From Parapedobacter pyrenivorans_A (GTDB lineage Bacteria; Bacteroidota; Bacteroidia; Sphingobacteriales; Sphingobacteriaceae), in assembly GCF_041925275.1 (NCBI RefSeq), contig NZ_JBHEUZ010000005.1:1-64000 (forward strand): 64,000 nucleotides of DNA, written 5' to 3'. Positions within the stretch are counted from its first letter, which is position 1. Each line of letters opens with the position of its first letter. Made by a program: the position numbers and the translations under genes. This document shows positions 35,814-44,187 of this stretch, one piece after another. The notes below the pieces were generated by a model. It was not told where the DNA came from and did no database searches. It worked only from the letters and a program-made list of their open reading frames with translations.

Positions 35814-36715
35814 GGCGTGGCCCCGGCCGTCCCTACACGCGCCCGTTTCGGCTTCCACTGTACCAAATAGACCCCCAGCAGGATTAACATGCCCCCCAAG
35901 GCATGCGACCACCCCAGCCGTTCCCCGTCGAGCACCCCCCACATCACCGCCACAATGGGCATGAGGTAGGTAACCATCGATGCGAATATAGCGGAAGTCA
36001 TCTGGAGCAACTTATAAAACAGGATCATGGCCAATGCCGTACCCACCAAGCCAAGGATGGCTACATATCCCAATCCCTGCCATTGACCCGCCGTACCGGC
36101 AAATGTGCTAAAGAAACCGGTAAGCCCGAGAATGAGCAACGAGGGGCCGAACCAAATGGTAAAGACCGCAGCAGACAGCTTAAAGGAGGGGATGCCCGAA
36201 AGATACCGGTTGATGATCAGGCCGTTCATGCCGTAAAAAGCGGTGGCCAGTACGATAAGGAGCGAGTGCAGCACATCGCTTTCTCCGCCGTTGGCATCGC
36301 CGCCCATTAGCATGGCAGCCCCAACAAAACCGATGGCCGCACCGATCACCTGCCATACCCGGCTTTTGACGCCGAAAAAAAGGAATCCGAACAAAAGGAT
36401 GAACATGGGCACAAGGGAATCGAGGATTCCCGCCATAGAACTACTTACGCGCTCCTGCGCCAGCGGAAACAGAAACATCGGAATGAAATTTCCCATTCCT
36501 CCCCCTGCAATAACCCAAGGCATGAGTTTCTTTGGAATGTGCTTAAAGCTCCGTATCCCAAAAAAGACCAAGGCCAAACCGGCGATACACAGGCGCAATG
36601 CGCCGACTTGCATGGGCGTATAAATCACCAAACTTTGCTTGATGAGAATAAAGGAACTGCCCCACGTAAGTGTAAGGATACCCAATATTAGCCACTTCTG
36701 GTACGCCGGATGCAC
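35810..36715 (-). CDS. EamA/DMT family transporter
   Basis: 301 residues with ten hydrophobic helices forming two EamA repeats (about 8-140 and 155-290). The helix GRALRLCIAGLALVFFG-like segment and LGWSHALGGMLILLGVYLVQW end are typical of DMT exporters such as RhtA or YdcZ-type amino-acid/metabolite efflux. Substrate unknown. Stop overlaps that of the small membrane protein. Confidence 0.88.
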   Translation of the reverse strand: MHPAYQKWLILGILTLTWGSSFILIKQSLVIYTPMQVGALRLCIAGLALVFFGIRSFKHIPKKLMPWVIAGGGMGNFIPMFLFPLAQERVSSSMAGILDSLVPMFILLFGFLFFGVKSRVWQVIGAAIGFVGAAMLMGGDANGGESDVLHSLLIVLATAFYGMNGLIINRYLSGIPSFKLSAAVFTIWFGPSLLILGLTGFFSTFAGTAGQWQGLGYVAILGLVGTALAMILFYKLLQMTSAIFASMVTYLMPIVAVMWGVLDGERLGWSHALGGMLILLGVYLVQWKPKRARVGTAGATP

Positions 36716-36772
36716 AGAAAAAAATTTGCGCTAATCTCCGGTTTTTCTTTAAAATAAGCGTATGCCAACGCA

Positions 36773-36811
36773 AAAATGACAGCGCCCCTACATCCATATG
36801 CGGGGCGCTGT
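36773..36811 (-). terminator. Terminator of the sigma/anti-sigma/DUF4097 operon
   Basis: 10-bp perfect stem ACAGCGCCCC/GGGGCGCTGT (36779-36788 with 36802-36811), followed on the minus strand by CATTTTTG. About 21 bases beyond the DUF4097 stop. Confidence 0.85.
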
Positions 36812-36832
36812 GCACGGATGTTGTAGAACTAG

Positions 36833-37741
36833 CTAGTTCGTACGCAAGTATACGTTCTTGTAGGTCGATTTCAGGATGAGGTCGACACCCCCACCATTGA
36901 TGGTACCTTCGATGTTCTCCTGTATCCCGCCGCGAAACATGCTTGCGATTGAAATACCGGTACCCGACGATGGCGGCGCTGACATCACAATGTCGGGCAT
37001 GGAATCCAGCCTTTCTGCCAGCTTAGCCCTGGCTTCTTCTTCAGCTAACCTAGCCGCGCTCCTTTCATCATCCAGCGCCTTGGGCGTAATCGCCACATTG
37101 AAGTCGCCCGCTGCATACAGTTTGCCATAACCCGTACTCATGGTCAGGTTGGCCTTGGTCGATGCCGGCATGGCCACATCCACATGGCCGTAAACCGAAA
37201 CGATGGATACGGGTCCCTTGATGTCGTTGGCAAAAGTAGCCTCAATGTTTTTGTAAAGGTTTTTGATGTTCATGGGGCCACTGTTGTTTTCCAGAACGAC
37301 GTCATTATAAGACGTAGAGACCTCGATTTCACCCTTCATGTTCTTGATCAGCAAGGTATCGGCAAAGATGGCCTTGTTATTGCTGAAAACGACATCGACC
37401 GTATGCGGCACCCGGATGTACAAGACATCGCTACGATCGCTGTTCCCGACAGGGTTTACCGTTATATCATCGCCCTTTTTTGCCACATTGATGCCCAACC
37501 CGGTATTGTCGATGAAGCCCGAGCTGCTCAACGCCTGCAACCCTTTGGCCCGTTCGTCTTCTTCATCAGGAGCCCCCTGGTTACTGAAAATAATCTCATT
37601 GCCTGCATAGCCTTCGATGCGGGCTCCGTTGAGGTTGACGTAAAGTTTTCCCGAAGGTCTGGCCACTTTGTATTGCTTCTGCGCCCACACTGGAAGGCAA
37701 AAGGCCAAAAGCAACGCCAGTGTAATTGTCTGTCTTTTCAT
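36833..37741 (-). CDS. DUF4097-like adhesin/surface beta-helix protein
   Basis: 302 residues: signal peptide (MKRQTITLALLLAFCLPVWA), then short repeated beta-strands (VYIRVPHTVDVVFSNN, SYNDVVLENNSGPMNIKN, VSIVSVYGHVDVAMPAS) as in DUF4097/DUF4098 putative adhesins. A charged insertion (about 222-245) interrupts the repeats. Third gene after ECF sigma and anti-sigma factors, so it may be their output or a sensor-linked surface protein. ATG 37741 was preferred to one three codons upstream. Confidence 0.75.
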   Translation of the reverse strand: MKRQTITLALLLAFCLPVWAQKQYKVARPSGKLYVNLNGARIEGYAGNEIIFSNQGAPDEEDERAKGLQALSSSGFIDNTGLGINVAKKGDDITVNPVGNSDRSDVLYIRVPHTVDVVFSNNKAIFADTLLIKNMKGEIEVSTSYNDVVLENNSGPMNIKNLYKNIEATFANDIKGPVSIVSVYGHVDVAMPASTKANLTMSTGYGKLYAAGDFNVAITPKALDDERSAARLAEEEARAKLAERLDSMPDIVMSAPPSSGTGISIASMFRGGIQENIEGTINGGGVDLILKSTYKNVYLRTN

Positions 37742-37770
37742 CGTATTCAATTTTTGTAATTTATGTATGC

Positions 37771-38559
37771 TTAAAGTTTCTCTTGATATAGCAGCACGGC
37801 ATAGGCCTCGTCTTTCACCGCTTCGAACGTATAGGGGTTCCGTGCCACCGAAAACAATGCCTCTTCGATGCCGAGATGATCAATCTGCGCGGCAATCCGC
37901 ACGATACCTAGCTGCACCAATGGATCATCTTGGGTAGTAAGGGCCGTAGCCAGCAGGTCGGCCACCTGCGGATCATCGAGGTGGCGGCTCAACACGTCGA
38001 GAGCGGCCAAACGTACGTTCGTGTTCCCGTCACGGTTCATGGTCTGCGACAGCATGGTGACCAGCTGTTCATCCATATGTTCCGACTGCTCGATTTCCAG
38101 GATAGCGGCCAGACGCGTGCTTGCCGAGGTGCTGTCAGCCAGCCGAACGGCGAGTGGAGCCGGTGCCGGCTCACGATGGACCATGGTGTTGCGTATGGCT
38201 GGTTGTTTGGGTTCCTTGGCGGGCGCTTCTGCTGCCGCCCCCACGTCGGGTTTAGCCGTAGGCTCATCGGAAGGCGGTACCCGTTCAACAACGTGCTGTA
38301 CGATTTGGGGTTCGGCAGGGCGCTGTGTTCCGTCGCCATCAAAAAACAGGTAGGTACACAGCCCGATAAGCAATGACGCCGCAACCAGCCAGGCTGCACG
38401 CCGGTACCGTGGCAAAACATGACGTCTGCTGGTAGGTTCCGGCATACGCGCTTCCGGCTTAAGCTGCGTCTGCAAGCGCTGGAGCACACCCGTGGGCGGA
38501 TCCAACAGATCGAACGCCTCTCGGTGCTGTTTTACAAATTTCTTTAGTGGGTCGTTCAT
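37771..38559 (-). CDS. Anti-sigma factor-like membrane protein with HEAT-type repeats
   Basis: 262 residues. Cytoplasmic part (1-54), one transmembrane helix (about 55-73), Pro/Ala-rich linker, and a periplasmic C-terminal half with HEAT-like helical repeats (about 135-250, NVRLAALDVLSRHLDD, VQLGIVRIAAQIDH). Coupled to the sigma gene by a four-base ATGA overlap, the classic sigma/anti-sigma arrangement. It lacks a recognisable zinc-binding anti-sigma (ZAS) motif, so function is inferred from position and topology. Confidence 0.75.
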   Translation of the reverse strand: MNDPLKKFVKQHREAFDLLDPPTGVLQRLQTQLKPEARMPEPTSRRHVLPRYRRAAWLVAASLLIGLCTYLFFDGDGTQRPAEPQIVQHVVERVPPSDEPTAKPDVGAAAEAPAKEPKQPAIRNTMVHREPAPAPLAVRLADSTSASTRLAAILEIEQSEHMDEQLVTMLSQTMNRDGNTNVRLAALDVLSRHLDDPQVADLLATALTTQDDPLVQLGIVRIAAQIDHLGIEEALFSVARNPYTFEAVKDEAYAVLLYQEKL

Positions 38560-39158
38560 AACAATGTCCTATCTTTCAGTGACTGGATTATTTTTTTCTT
38601 GGCACGGTGGTATTGTGTGCGCACCGTACTGTGCGAAATGCCCAGCATCCCTGCAATTTCCTCTTGTGGGATATCTTCAAAGAGATACAGGTTCAATATG
38701 GTCTTATACCCTTGTGGCAGTTGATCGATGGCCTCCTTTACATCCTCCACCCTGCAATCAAACAGCTGATCCGCTTCTAGGTCATAGCCCTCCTCATCGG
38801 GAATATCCAGCCCCCCCGTATCGGAGAAAATGATTTTCCTCTTCCGCAGGTGGGTAATGGAGCGGTTAAGTGCGATCCGGTGAACCCAAGAGCCGAAACT
38901 CGTCGCGCTCTGCAGCCTATGGATATCGGAAAAGGCGTGGTAGAAAGACTCCTGCAGGATGTCTTCGGCCTCGGCCGTATGTGATACGATGCGGCAGATG
39001 GAGTTATAAACGGGGCGGGCGTATCTGTTGTACAGTGCCGTAAAACCCGTGTCATGCCCTTGGTGGCACAAGGCAACTAATTCGATTTCATCCTTTTTAT
39101 CCGTAGGCTGCAAGTGATCTTCGTTATGTGATTCACTGTTAAGTCGCGGGTTGCCCAT
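38556..39158 (-). CDS. ECF RNA polymerase sigma factor
   Basis: 200 residues. Region 2 (about 36-102): FTALYNRYARPVYNSICRIV, EAEDILQESFYHAF, WVHRIALNRSITHLRKR; region 4 (about 140-190): LPQGYKTILNLYLFEDIPQEEIAGMLG and SHSTVRTQYHRAKKKI. Start at MGNPRLNS, because longer in-frame starts run through the divergent promoter region. First gene of the sigma/anti-sigma/DUF4097 operon and divergent from DUF4153. Confidence 0.93.
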   Translation of the reverse strand: MGNPRLNSESHNEDHLQPTDKKDEIELVALCHQGHDTGFTALYNRYARPVYNSICRIVSHTAEAEDILQESFYHAFSDIHRLQSATSFGSWVHRIALNRSITHLRKRKIIFSDTGGLDIPDEEGYDLEADQLFDCRVEDVKEAIDQLPQGYKTILNLYLFEDIPQEEIAGMLGISHSTVRTQYHRAKKKIIQSLKDRTLL

Positions 39159-39252
39159 AAATGTTGCATGGCAAATTACTAGTAAAGTAAAAAATATTCG
39201 CTGGTTTATGTTTAATTTTATCTCCCATAATCGGTTAATAAATCCGCACGCC

Positions 39253-41061
39253 ATGAAATTCCCCTCGCTTGCCAGCCTTTCAAGAAACGCCATTGCCATT
39301 GCCCAACGGTTTCCTACGGTGTTCATCGTCGTGGTCTTCGCCACGCTATTGGCGTGCTTCCTGATCGGTGAGCCAACCATCGACGCGAGGCTGGAAAATC
39401 AACTTTGGCAGCTATTGGCTACCTGCGGTCTGCTACTTACGCTAGGCCTTGCTGTCGACCTTTTTGCCGAATCGAGGGAGTATGCTGGCATCCGCAAGTG
39501 GGTCCTTCGGCTTGCGGCGATCATCTTGTGTGCCGTACTGTATGCTGTGCTCGACCCCGCCCTGTATCGTACCGATGTGGTACGGTTGGGCCTGCTTGCT
39601 TTTGCCTTCCACCACTTGGTGGCCTTCGCCCCTTTCATCAAACGTGGCAGCAACATCCAATTCTGGCACTTCAATAAAGCCCTGTTCTTGCGTTTGCTCA
39701 CCGCTGTTCTTTACTCGGCATCTTTATATGCGGGGCTTGCGGTGGCTATCTTTGGGGTGGAGGAGCTTTTCAACCTCGACCTACCTTCGGAAATCTATGG
39801 CCAGCTTTTCGCCGTAGTGGCCATCGGCTTCAACACCCTGTTTTTCCTGGCGGGCGTACCCACCGTGTTCGACTCCGCAACAACAGGGGCATCCTACCCA
39901 AAAGGACTCAAGATATTTACGCAGTATGTGCTCATACCGCTGATGACCATCTACTTGGCTATTTTGCTGCTCTATGAAGTAAAGATACTCGTCGACTGGG
40001 AAATGCCGAAGGGCATCGTGGCTATGCTCATTTCAGGTTACGCGGTGTTTGGCATCCTGTCGTTGTTGCTCGTATGGCCCATCCGAGACGACGAAGGGAA
40101 CCGTTGGTTAACCCTGTTTTCAAAGTCGTTCTACCTCACCATGATACCGCTCATCGTCTTGCTGGTCCTAGCCGTTTACCAGCGCGTATCTTACTATGGG
40201 CTTACAGAGGAACGCCACCTACTGGTGGTGCTTGCCCTATGGCTGGCCGGCACGGCCACCTATTTCCTGTGCTTCCGAAAAGGCGACATCCAACTGATTC
40301 CGGTCAGTCTTGCCGTATTGGCATTGTTGAGCACCTTCGGCCCGCAGAGCGCCACCCATGTATCGCGCCATTCGCAGCAGCGGCGGCTCGCCGAGACGCT
40401 CAACGCCGCTACGGAAGGTACAGACCAGCGGCCGAGCATCATCACTTATCTGTTGGAAGCGCATGGCCTGCAATCCCTACAGGCGTTTACCCAAGTGGAT
40501 CTGCGCAGCCTTGATCGCGAAATCGATGCAACCAACGCTGAGCTGCCACCCTACCGCATCACATGGTTGAAACGAGACACCATCTTCGCCCTCTTGGAAG
40601 TGCCGCTCAGCGGAGCGTCCGAAGGGAGGTATCTCTCGATTTACCGCGAGGGCCCGGACGTGATACCGATACAGGGATACGACTATGGCTATCGGATCGA
40701 GCCGTACCGTACCGACTCGGCCACGGCACGTATCGGGACGAACGACGTTCGCATTTCCGTAGAACGGGATGGTGTACTGGCTATTAAGGTAGCCATGCAA
40801 AACGACAGCACCCTCTTGTTCGATTTGGCACCTTTGGTCGACGAAATCTACCAAGCGCATAAAAATGGGCAGCTTACTCAGCGGGGAAATGATGGGACCG
40901 GCTTTCTATATCCTGCAGAAAAGATGGAAACCACCCGGGAAAACAACCATTTTACGATAACGTTGCTCTTGGACCAAGTGAATGGCGACTTCCTGGCACC
41001 CCACGAGGAGTCGAGCCACGGTATATACGCCACCGGCTACTTGCTGTTCAAGGAAAAGTAA
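39253..41061 (+). CDS. DUF4153 membrane protein
   Basis: 602 residues. Residues 1-390 hold about eleven transmembrane helices (RFPTVFIVVVFATLLACFLIG, VLRLAAIILCAVLYAVL, VLIPLMTIYLAILLLYEVKIL and others), followed by a soluble domain of about 200 residues. DUF4153 proteins are unexplained; many sit beside envelope-stress sigma factors. Start at MKFPSLAS after a 94-base divergent gap to the sigma factor. Followed by an 8-bp inverted repeat and the patatin-like gene. Confidence 0.82.
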   Translation: MKFPSLASLSRNAIAIAQRFPTVFIVVVFATLLACFLIGEPTIDARLENQLWQLLATCGLLLTLGLAVDLFAESREYAGIRKWVLRLAAIILCAVLYAVLDPALYRTDVVRLGLLAFAFHHLVAFAPFIKRGSNIQFWHFNKALFLRLLTAVLYSASLYAGLAVAIFGVEELFNLDLPSEIYGQLFAVVAIGFNTLFFLAGVPTVFDSATTGASYPKGLKIFTQYVLIPLMTIYLAILLLYEVKILVDWEMPKGIVAMLISGYAVFGILSLLLVWPIRDDEGNRWLTLFSKSFYLTMIPLIVLLVLAVYQRVSYYGLTEERHLLVVLALWLAGTATYFLCFRKGDIQLIPVSLAVLALLSTFGPQSATHVSRHSQQRRLAETLNAATEGTDQRPSIITYLLEAHGLQSLQAFTQVDLRSLDREIDATNAELPPYRITWLKRDTIFALLEVPLSGASEGRYLSIYREGPDVIPIQGYDYGYRIEPYRTDSATARIGTNDVRISVERDGVLAIKVAMQNDSTLLFDLAPLVDEIYQAHKNGQLTQRGNDGTGFLYPAEKMETTRENNHFTITLLLDQVNGDFLAPHEESSHGIYATGYLLFKEK

Positions 41062-41074
41062 CCCGTCTCCGTAA

Positions 41075-41094
41075 AATACCTATTTATAGGTATT
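41075..41094. repeat. Inverted repeat AATACCTA/TAGGTATT with TTTA loop
   Basis: 8-bp perfect arms between the DUF4153 stop and the patatin start. AU-rich with no T run after it, so more like a regulatory or processing hairpin than a strong terminator. Confidence 0.4.
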
Positions 41095-41124
41095 GCCTGT
41101 CCTCGCTCGTTTGCCGAGATTCAC

Positions 41125-43479
41125 ATGGATTTATTTATGGAAGACAATATGGCAACGAGTATACTTTATGATTTCTTCCTGAAATTCTACCGTACCATCA
41201 AACACAATATTTTTTACATTCTTCTGTCGCTGGCCGTGCCCCTGATATTGTGGAAAGTACAGGTAGGCCGTGACATTGTGGTCAGCCTCACCGAGCCTGG
41301 CAGCTACGGCTATTTAAATATCCCCCTGCTTATCGCCGCATTTTCCTTGCTTGCGTTGAGTAATTGGGTCATCCCTGTGGTGGCTATTGATCTGTGGGCA
41401 CTGATTATGCGGCGGCCAGTGAAATCCCAGCGGCTATACGGTGGGCTGATTGCACTTTACAATGGCGATACAGTCACCGGGCGGATGCAGTTCCCCATCC
41501 GGTATTTTGCCAGTCTGCCATGGGTAATCTTTCTCTATGTAACGGTCCTCTCCTTTTTCCCTGCCCGACCCGTTATTGCCGTGGCGGTCATCGCCGGATT
41601 AGTGCTATCGGTCTTTCTGCTCGATTGGGCATACCGTCGCAAAAGGGTGCCGCGGCTATTTCAGGGTTTGTGGGACAATGTTGCCGAGACCAAAGCGGGC
41701 AACCGTATGAAAGCGCTGCGCTACGTAGGGGTGATGAGCCTCGTATTTGCCCTCTTCCTTGTAGTAGTCGGCGCGTTGGGATTTTGGTTGCGTGCCACCA
41801 CGGCCGGCCTTACGGCCCTCGTGGTGGGGGCCAACTTCGTGGGTCTCCTGGCCAACTATGCCTACATGAAGTTTGCGGAAAACGTGGACGTGCGCGTGGT
41901 CGATATCTCCTACTTCGTAAGCAAATACATCCATATCCTTTCGCTTTCGTTCACGGTGGTTGTAGCGGTGTTGCTGCAAACCAGCAACAGCCGGGCGTGG
42001 CCAGTTGAAATCGGCCAGTTATCTCCCATTTTCGTGTTGATCATTGGGATCTCGCTATACTTGTTTCTGGCCGATGTGCTGGTAACGGCCCAGCTGAATG
42101 TGACGGCCATCTACAATAGCGACCCCGCAAAATACGGTCGCGAGCGACCGGAGAATCCACCGAAAGCGGCGTGGGTCTGGTATCGGCCGTTGGTACGGGT
42201 TGTTGCTGTGGCCGCTATCTTTCTATTCTTATTTAACTCCATCAATTCGCACCGTATCCGCCGAATGATGGCGCCGCCCGAACAGGGCCCTTCAGCAGCA
42301 GCCAGACCAAGTTTGACCGACTATTTCGACAGTTGGGCGGCAAAACGCATGCCCAATCGAGGGGACACGCTTGACGTGTACCTGGTTTCCGGCCAGGGGG
42401 GCGGCTCGCGTGCGGCGGTATGGTTCTTCATGGCCATGAACTACCTAGACAGCTTGGAAAGCACGCCTGCCAGCCGGTTTTCAGACCGGGTGTTTTCCAT
42501 ATCCACCGTTTCAGGATCCACATCGGGTGCTGCCATGTTCTTGGCTGACAAGTACCTGGATATACCGCGAAACGCGGCGTCGATCGTGCCCCGCATGAAA
42601 ACCATCTACGGCAGGAATTACCTCAGCAGCTCCTTTTGGGGCATATTAGTCGGCGACAGCTTCGAAGGCGCCAAGCACGAAGTTTTCAGCAAGCTCGCGC
42701 ACCCGCAAAAGACTTTTCCAAAAGATCGGAACTATTATTTCCAGGAGGAAGAGGTACGCGGATACACAAGTGCCACACCGACGGTCGACGCTGCGCAAAT
42801 AGACGGCTTTTTCAGGGACGACTACCTAACGCCCTACGTTGCCGAAGGTTCGGCGGCACCCCGCGCCGATTTACCTCTCTTTTTCATCAACAGTGCCATT
42901 GTCGAATCGGGGGAACGCGGTGTGTTTTCGCCGGTTGATCTTACCGGTTTCAGCCTGGCTGCCGACCTGTATGGCCTTTTTAAGCAGCACCACCCAAGGT
43001 ACAACCTCCCCTTCATCGCCTGCGTCAACCAAAGCCAGGCCTTTCCGGTAATCAATGCTTACAATTACCTCGACGGTGCCGGCCGATTAATCGATGGCGG
43101 GATCTACGAAAACTCGGGCACAACGACCACGTTGGAAGTATACGAAGCCCTGAAGCGGCACATTGAATCATACCCGGACACCGCCAAGACCATCAAGCTG
43201 GTTTGCATCAATATCGTAAATACGAACATGGACACCGCCAAAGACAGTGTCCGCTTCCGCCCCGCCTCGGTGCTCAATACGCTCACAGCAGCCTTCCAGA
43301 GTCCGTTTGGCGGACATGAACAGTTTAGCTACCGGAATATCATGAGGCGGGTAGCGCCTCCCGACACGGTCTTTTCATTCGCATTGGACAGGTCTGTGCC
43401 CCTCACCCGGATGCTGCAACCGGCGGCCATCGACACCATGTACGTGGCCCTCCGGGGGAGGGGCGTGCGCCATCGGTAA
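41125..43479 (+). CDS. Multi-span membrane protein with patatin-like phospholipase domain
   Basis: 784 residues. Residues 20-390 contain about ten hydrophobic helices (NIFYILLSLAVPLILW and others), followed by a cytoplasmic patatin-like domain: oxyanion motif QGGGSRAA (GGG at 425-427), a nucleophile-elbow region SGSTSGAAM (464-468), and the DGGIYENSG aspartate (Asp657). The usual GxSxG is here Gly-Ser-Thr-Ser-Gly, so threonine is in the nucleophile position unless the alignment shifts. Starts at 41125, 41137 and 41149 are all possible. Confidence 0.8.
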   Translation: MDLFMEDNMATSILYDFFLKFYRTIKHNIFYILLSLAVPLILWKVQVGRDIVVSLTEPGSYGYLNIPLLIAAFSLLALSNWVIPVVAIDLWALIMRRPVKSQRLYGGLIALYNGDTVTGRMQFPIRYFASLPWVIFLYVTVLSFFPARPVIAVAVIAGLVLSVFLLDWAYRRKRVPRLFQGLWDNVAETKAGNRMKALRYVGVMSLVFALFLVVVGALGFWLRATTAGLTALVVGANFVGLLANYAYMKFAENVDVRVVDISYFVSKYIHILSLSFTVVVAVLLQTSNSRAWPVEIGQLSPIFVLIIGISLYLFLADVLVTAQLNVTAIYNSDPAKYGRERPENPPKAAWVWYRPLVRVVAVAAIFLFLFNSINSHRIRRMMAPPEQGPSAAARPSLTDYFDSWAAKRMPNRGDTLDVYLVSGQGGGSRAAVWFFMAMNYLDSLESTPASRFSDRVFSISTVSGSTSGAAMFLADKYLDIPRNAASIVPRMKTIYGRNYLSSSFWGILVGDSFEGAKHEVFSKLAHPQKTFPKDRNYYFQEEEVRGYTSATPTVDAAQIDGFFRDDYLTPYVAEGSAAPRADLPLFFINSAIVESGERGVFSPVDLTGFSLAADLYGLFKQHHPRYNLPFIACVNQSQAFPVINAYNYLDGAGRLIDGGIYENSGTTTTLEVYEALKRHIESYPDTAKTIKLVCINIVNTNMDTAKDSVRFRPASVLNTLTAAFQSPFGGHEQFSYRNIMRRVAPPDTVFSFALDRSVPLTRMLQPAAIDTMYVALRGRGVRHR

Positions 43480-43614
43480 AAGCCGCGATCACAAATCAGT
43501 TGGGTTGCCGTTGCCTACCTGCAAAAGTTTGGCTACCTTCGCAGCGCAACGCTGGTGTTGCACAGGGTATCGCAACCCGGTATATCCAGCGTCTGCGTTC
43601 AAGGGTATACGCAT

Positions 43615-44187
43615 TTGAAGACAACAATAGCCAAAGTCATATCCACCGTAGGTCACCCTTTTCTGACCGTTCCGCTATTTGCTGTTTTCTTACTTTTCAG
43701 TATTGAATCAACGCAACGAGCCATCTACCTCTCCCTACTGATCGTGGGTGGTATCTTCTTACCTATCGGGGTGAGGACCATCTGGGGGGTACGGAAGGGA
43801 ACGTACACCAACCTAGATGTATCAGACCAAGCGCAACGGCAAAAATGGTTCGTTGCCACCATCCTCCTCCTATTGCTTGTTACCATCATCGTGTGGGCCA
43901 CGAATCAAGCGTGGACACTTCGGCTGGCTTTAGCCTGTGCTTTGGGGCTACTGTTGCTAGCACAGTTGGTAAATAGGCGGATAAAGGCCTCCATGCACCT
44001 GGCCTTCCATGCATTCCTGGGGTTTCTGGTCCTTTCACTCAACTGGATTGCGGGGGTGTGTTTCCTGCTGTTTGCCGTACCGCTGGCCTGGTCACGGATA
44101 CACCTGGGCCGCCATATTTGGAAAGAGGTGGTGGTAGGCATGGGTTTGGGGACGCTGCTGGGCATCGCATTTTGGATATTGCATTAA
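43615..44187 (+). CDS. PAP2-like phosphatase, degenerate motifs
   Basis: 190 residues, six hydrophobic helices. Motif 3 reads SRIHLGRHIWKEV (SR, His, with Glu for the usual Asp); motif 2 is SMHLAFH in place of PSGH; motif 1 (KxxxxxxRP) was not found. Probably a membrane PAP2 relative, perhaps a lipid phosphatase or inactive. No ATG start exists: TTG 43615 has AAGGG nine bases upstream; GTG 43555 would add 20 residues. TACCTTCG, a near-promoter match, lies at about 43533. Stop overlaps the amidohydrolase stop within TTAA. Confidence 0.65.
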   Translation: MKTTIAKVISTVGHPFLTVPLFAVFLLFSIESTQRAIYLSLLIVGGIFLPIGVRTIWGVRKGTYTNLDVSDQAQRQKWFVATILLLLLVTIIVWATNQAWTLRLALACALGLLLLAQLVNRRIKASMHLAFHAFLGFLVLSLNWIAGVCFLLFAVPLAWSRIHLGRHIWKEVVVGMGLGTLLGIAFWILH

